Source of the DNA: Methanobrevibacter ruminantium
Lineage (GTDB): Archaea; Methanobacteriota; Methanobacteria; Methanobacteriales; Methanobacteriaceae
Length of the DNA stretch: 64,000 nt
Assembly: GCF_016294135.1 (NCBI RefSeq)
Contig: NZ_JAEDCO010000001.1
Coordinates: 128,412 to 192,411 of the forward strand
Direction of reading: 5' to 3'
The notes under the pieces are model-generated. The model made no database searches and was not told the DNA's origin. It saw nothing but the letters and a program-made list of their open reading frames with translations. Below, one piece after another: positions 62,968 to 64,000 of the stretch; position 1 is the stretch's first letter, and each line of letters starts with the position of its first letter. A program made the translations under genes and the position numbers.

Positions 62968-63864
62968 TCAGGACCTTAAAGCATTACGGATTAAATTGAA
63001 AACTAATAAGACAGCTATTCCAATGTAAACTGCAATGTTTACAAAAACATTGTACTTTTTGGTATAATGCTTCCTATAGAAAATATACATCGCCCTATAG
63101 AACTCATAAATAAGTTTAGGATTTCTCTTTTTGGTCTTTTTATCTTCACTGCTTGCTCCCTTGTAGTGAATGATTTCAGCTTCACCAAAGTAAACGATTC
63201 TCCATCCAGCCTGCTTTATCCTGTAACACCAGTCAATGTCTTCCCCATACATGAAGAAAGTGTCATCCAAAAGGCCAATGTCATCAATTGCTGTTCTTCT
63301 AACAAGCATGAATGCCCCGACCAAGCAGTCGATTTCATAGACTCCATCATCATCCAGGTCATCCAGATTATAATCGTCCTTTCCACTGCTTGTCTTAACA
63401 TTGAATAGCTTATAGAAAGCGTTTGCAGGATTTGGAAAACTGCGTTTGCAAGCCTTGTCAAGAGATCCGTCTTCAAGTGATACCTTACAGCCCAATGCAC
63501 CGACATCAGCATTTGTGCCTTTAGTCATGTAATCCATACATTTGTCGATTGTAGCTTCTTTTACAAGCGTATCTGAGTTTAAAAGGAGAATGTACTCTCC
63601 TCCAGCTTGCTCAATAGCTAAATTGTTAGCCTTTGCAAAGCCGCCATTGCTGGAGTTGGCTATAACCTTAACTGTTCCTCTTGAAATCTCATCCTTAAAG
63701 TAGTCTTCCAATTTTTCCAAGCTGTCATCGGTTGACTTATTGTCTACAAGAAAGATTTCATAGGTATAATGAGTGGGTTCAGCCAAACATGAATCAATGG
63801 TCTCCTTTGTTAATTTAAATGTATTGTAATTAACAATGATAATTGATAAATCTAAATTTCTCAT
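62968..63864 (-). CDS. Family 2 glycosyltransferase
   Basis: The ~298-residue enzyme has the GT-A fold of rhamnosyltransferase-like GT2 proteins: LSIIIVNYNTFKLTKETI, LVDNKSTDDS, GGFAKANNLAIEQAGGEYIL, the metal-binding LLNSDT and the acceptor loop MYGEDIDWCYRIKQAGW. A hydrophobic helix near the C terminus (VNIAVYIGIAVLLVFNLI) would anchor it to the membrane. The ATG at 63864 follows GGTGTGAAA; an ATG 18 codons upstream (63918) has no ribosome site. It would extend a surface polysaccharide or pseudomurein-associated glycan. Confidence 0.92.
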   Translation of the reverse strand: MRNLDLSIIIVNYNTFKLTKETIDSCLAEPTHYTYEIFLVDNKSTDDSLEKLEDYFKDEISRGTVKVIANSSNGGFAKANNLAIEQAGGEYILLLNSDTLVKEATIDKCMDYMTKGTNADVGALGCKVSLEDGSLDKACKRSFPNPANAFYKLFNVKTSSGKDDYNLDDLDDDGVYEIDCLVGAFMLVRRTAIDDIGLLDDTFFMYGEDIDWCYRIKQAGWRIVYFGEAEIIHYKGASSEDKKTKKRNPKLIYEFYRAMYIFYRKHYTKKYNVFVNIAVYIGIAVLLVFNLIRNALRS

Positions 63865-63910
63865 TTTCACACCTATATCAGTACAATCATCCTTAAATAA
63901 GCAAAATACA

Positions 63911-63958
63911 CTATTCATTAAATCTACTATTAATTAAACATACTATTCATTAAATCTA
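63911..63958. repeat. 16-bp direct repeat upstream of the glycosyltransferase
   Basis: CTATTCATTAAATCTA occurs at 63911-63926 and exactly again at 63943-63958, 32 bp apart, just upstream of the GT2 gene on the minus strand. Probable local duplication in the promoter region. Confidence 0.75.
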
Positions 63959-64000
63959 ATTATTTTCTTAAATAAGCAAAAGTATTTTTTATGAGTTTCC

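Overview
The window is AT-rich archaeal DNA from a methanogen of the order Methanobacteriales, most likely Methanobrevibacter or a close relative. The evidence is a heterodisulfide reductase subunit HdrA, an F420H2-oxidase-type flavoprotein next to an MsvR-type V4R regulator, archaeal information-processing genes (TFS, RpoL, RpoF, L21e, SRP54, Pus10, RadA, a multi-OB RPA, Csl4, Dph2), TATA-type promoters, and Shine-Dalgarno sites of the GGTGAT/GAGGTG type. One frameshifted secreted protein has the Ig-like domain typical of this genus. Genus assignment is inference.\n\nLayout. 1-5.6 kb (minus strand): a partial acidic membrane protein, then tfs, a Nudix hydrolase, rpoL, csl4, dph2 and hpt. 5.8-14.1 kb (plus): srp54, pus10, then the conserved cluster rpl21e-rpoF-DUF655-ksgA-HemK-like methyltransferase, a SAP-domain protein, a QueG-like iron-sulfur protein and a headless gene remnant. 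14.3-16.5 kb (minus): lysA-dapF, which makes lysine and removes diaminopimelate. 16.7-32.6 kb is more accessory: Nudix, a YczE-like membrane protein, two tandem flavin oxidoreductases, a MacB-like ABC exporter, argD, an iron-sulfur aldo/keto reductase, cyclophilin, an AIM24-like protein, a TetR regulator followed by an apparently orphan promoter, an anion permease, a marR-MFS efflux operon, dtd and a frameshifted secreted peptidase-like gene. 32.7-42.9 kb: an OGG-like glycosylase, hisF, tRNA-Arg(TCG), a 56-residue ORF, a YgjP-like metallopeptidase, an XPD/DinG-like helicase, msvR, fprA, a site-2 protease and a secreted protein. 43-60.5 kb (mostly minus): moeA, ileS-purL, DUF192, a DmrB/MJ0208-like flavoprotein, glyA, hdrA, an AEC transporter, radA and rpa. 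From 61.4 kb on begins a surface polysaccharide region (sugar-phosphate transferase, GT2 glycosyltransferase).\n\nHow it fits together. Most genes are housekeeping. Regulation can be read directly at three places: TACGAA/TTCGTA sites around msvR and fprA (oxidative stress), a TGAAACA palindrome in front of marR, and a GTAAG/CTTAC palindrome plus TATA box after tetR. The least explained signals are intergenic: a block of structured sequence with up to three TATA boxes between pus10 and rpl21e, a nested 79-nt inverted repeat ahead of rpa, a possible small RNA after tetR, and a roughly 47-bp sequence repeated at the 3' ends of glyA and radA. Several genes have intact reading frames with no ATG/GTG/TTG at the expected start, suggesting ATT/ATA starts or assembly errors. 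I see no CRISPR array, insertion sequence, rRNA or prophage. All functional calls come from reading the sequence; no database search or folding program was run.
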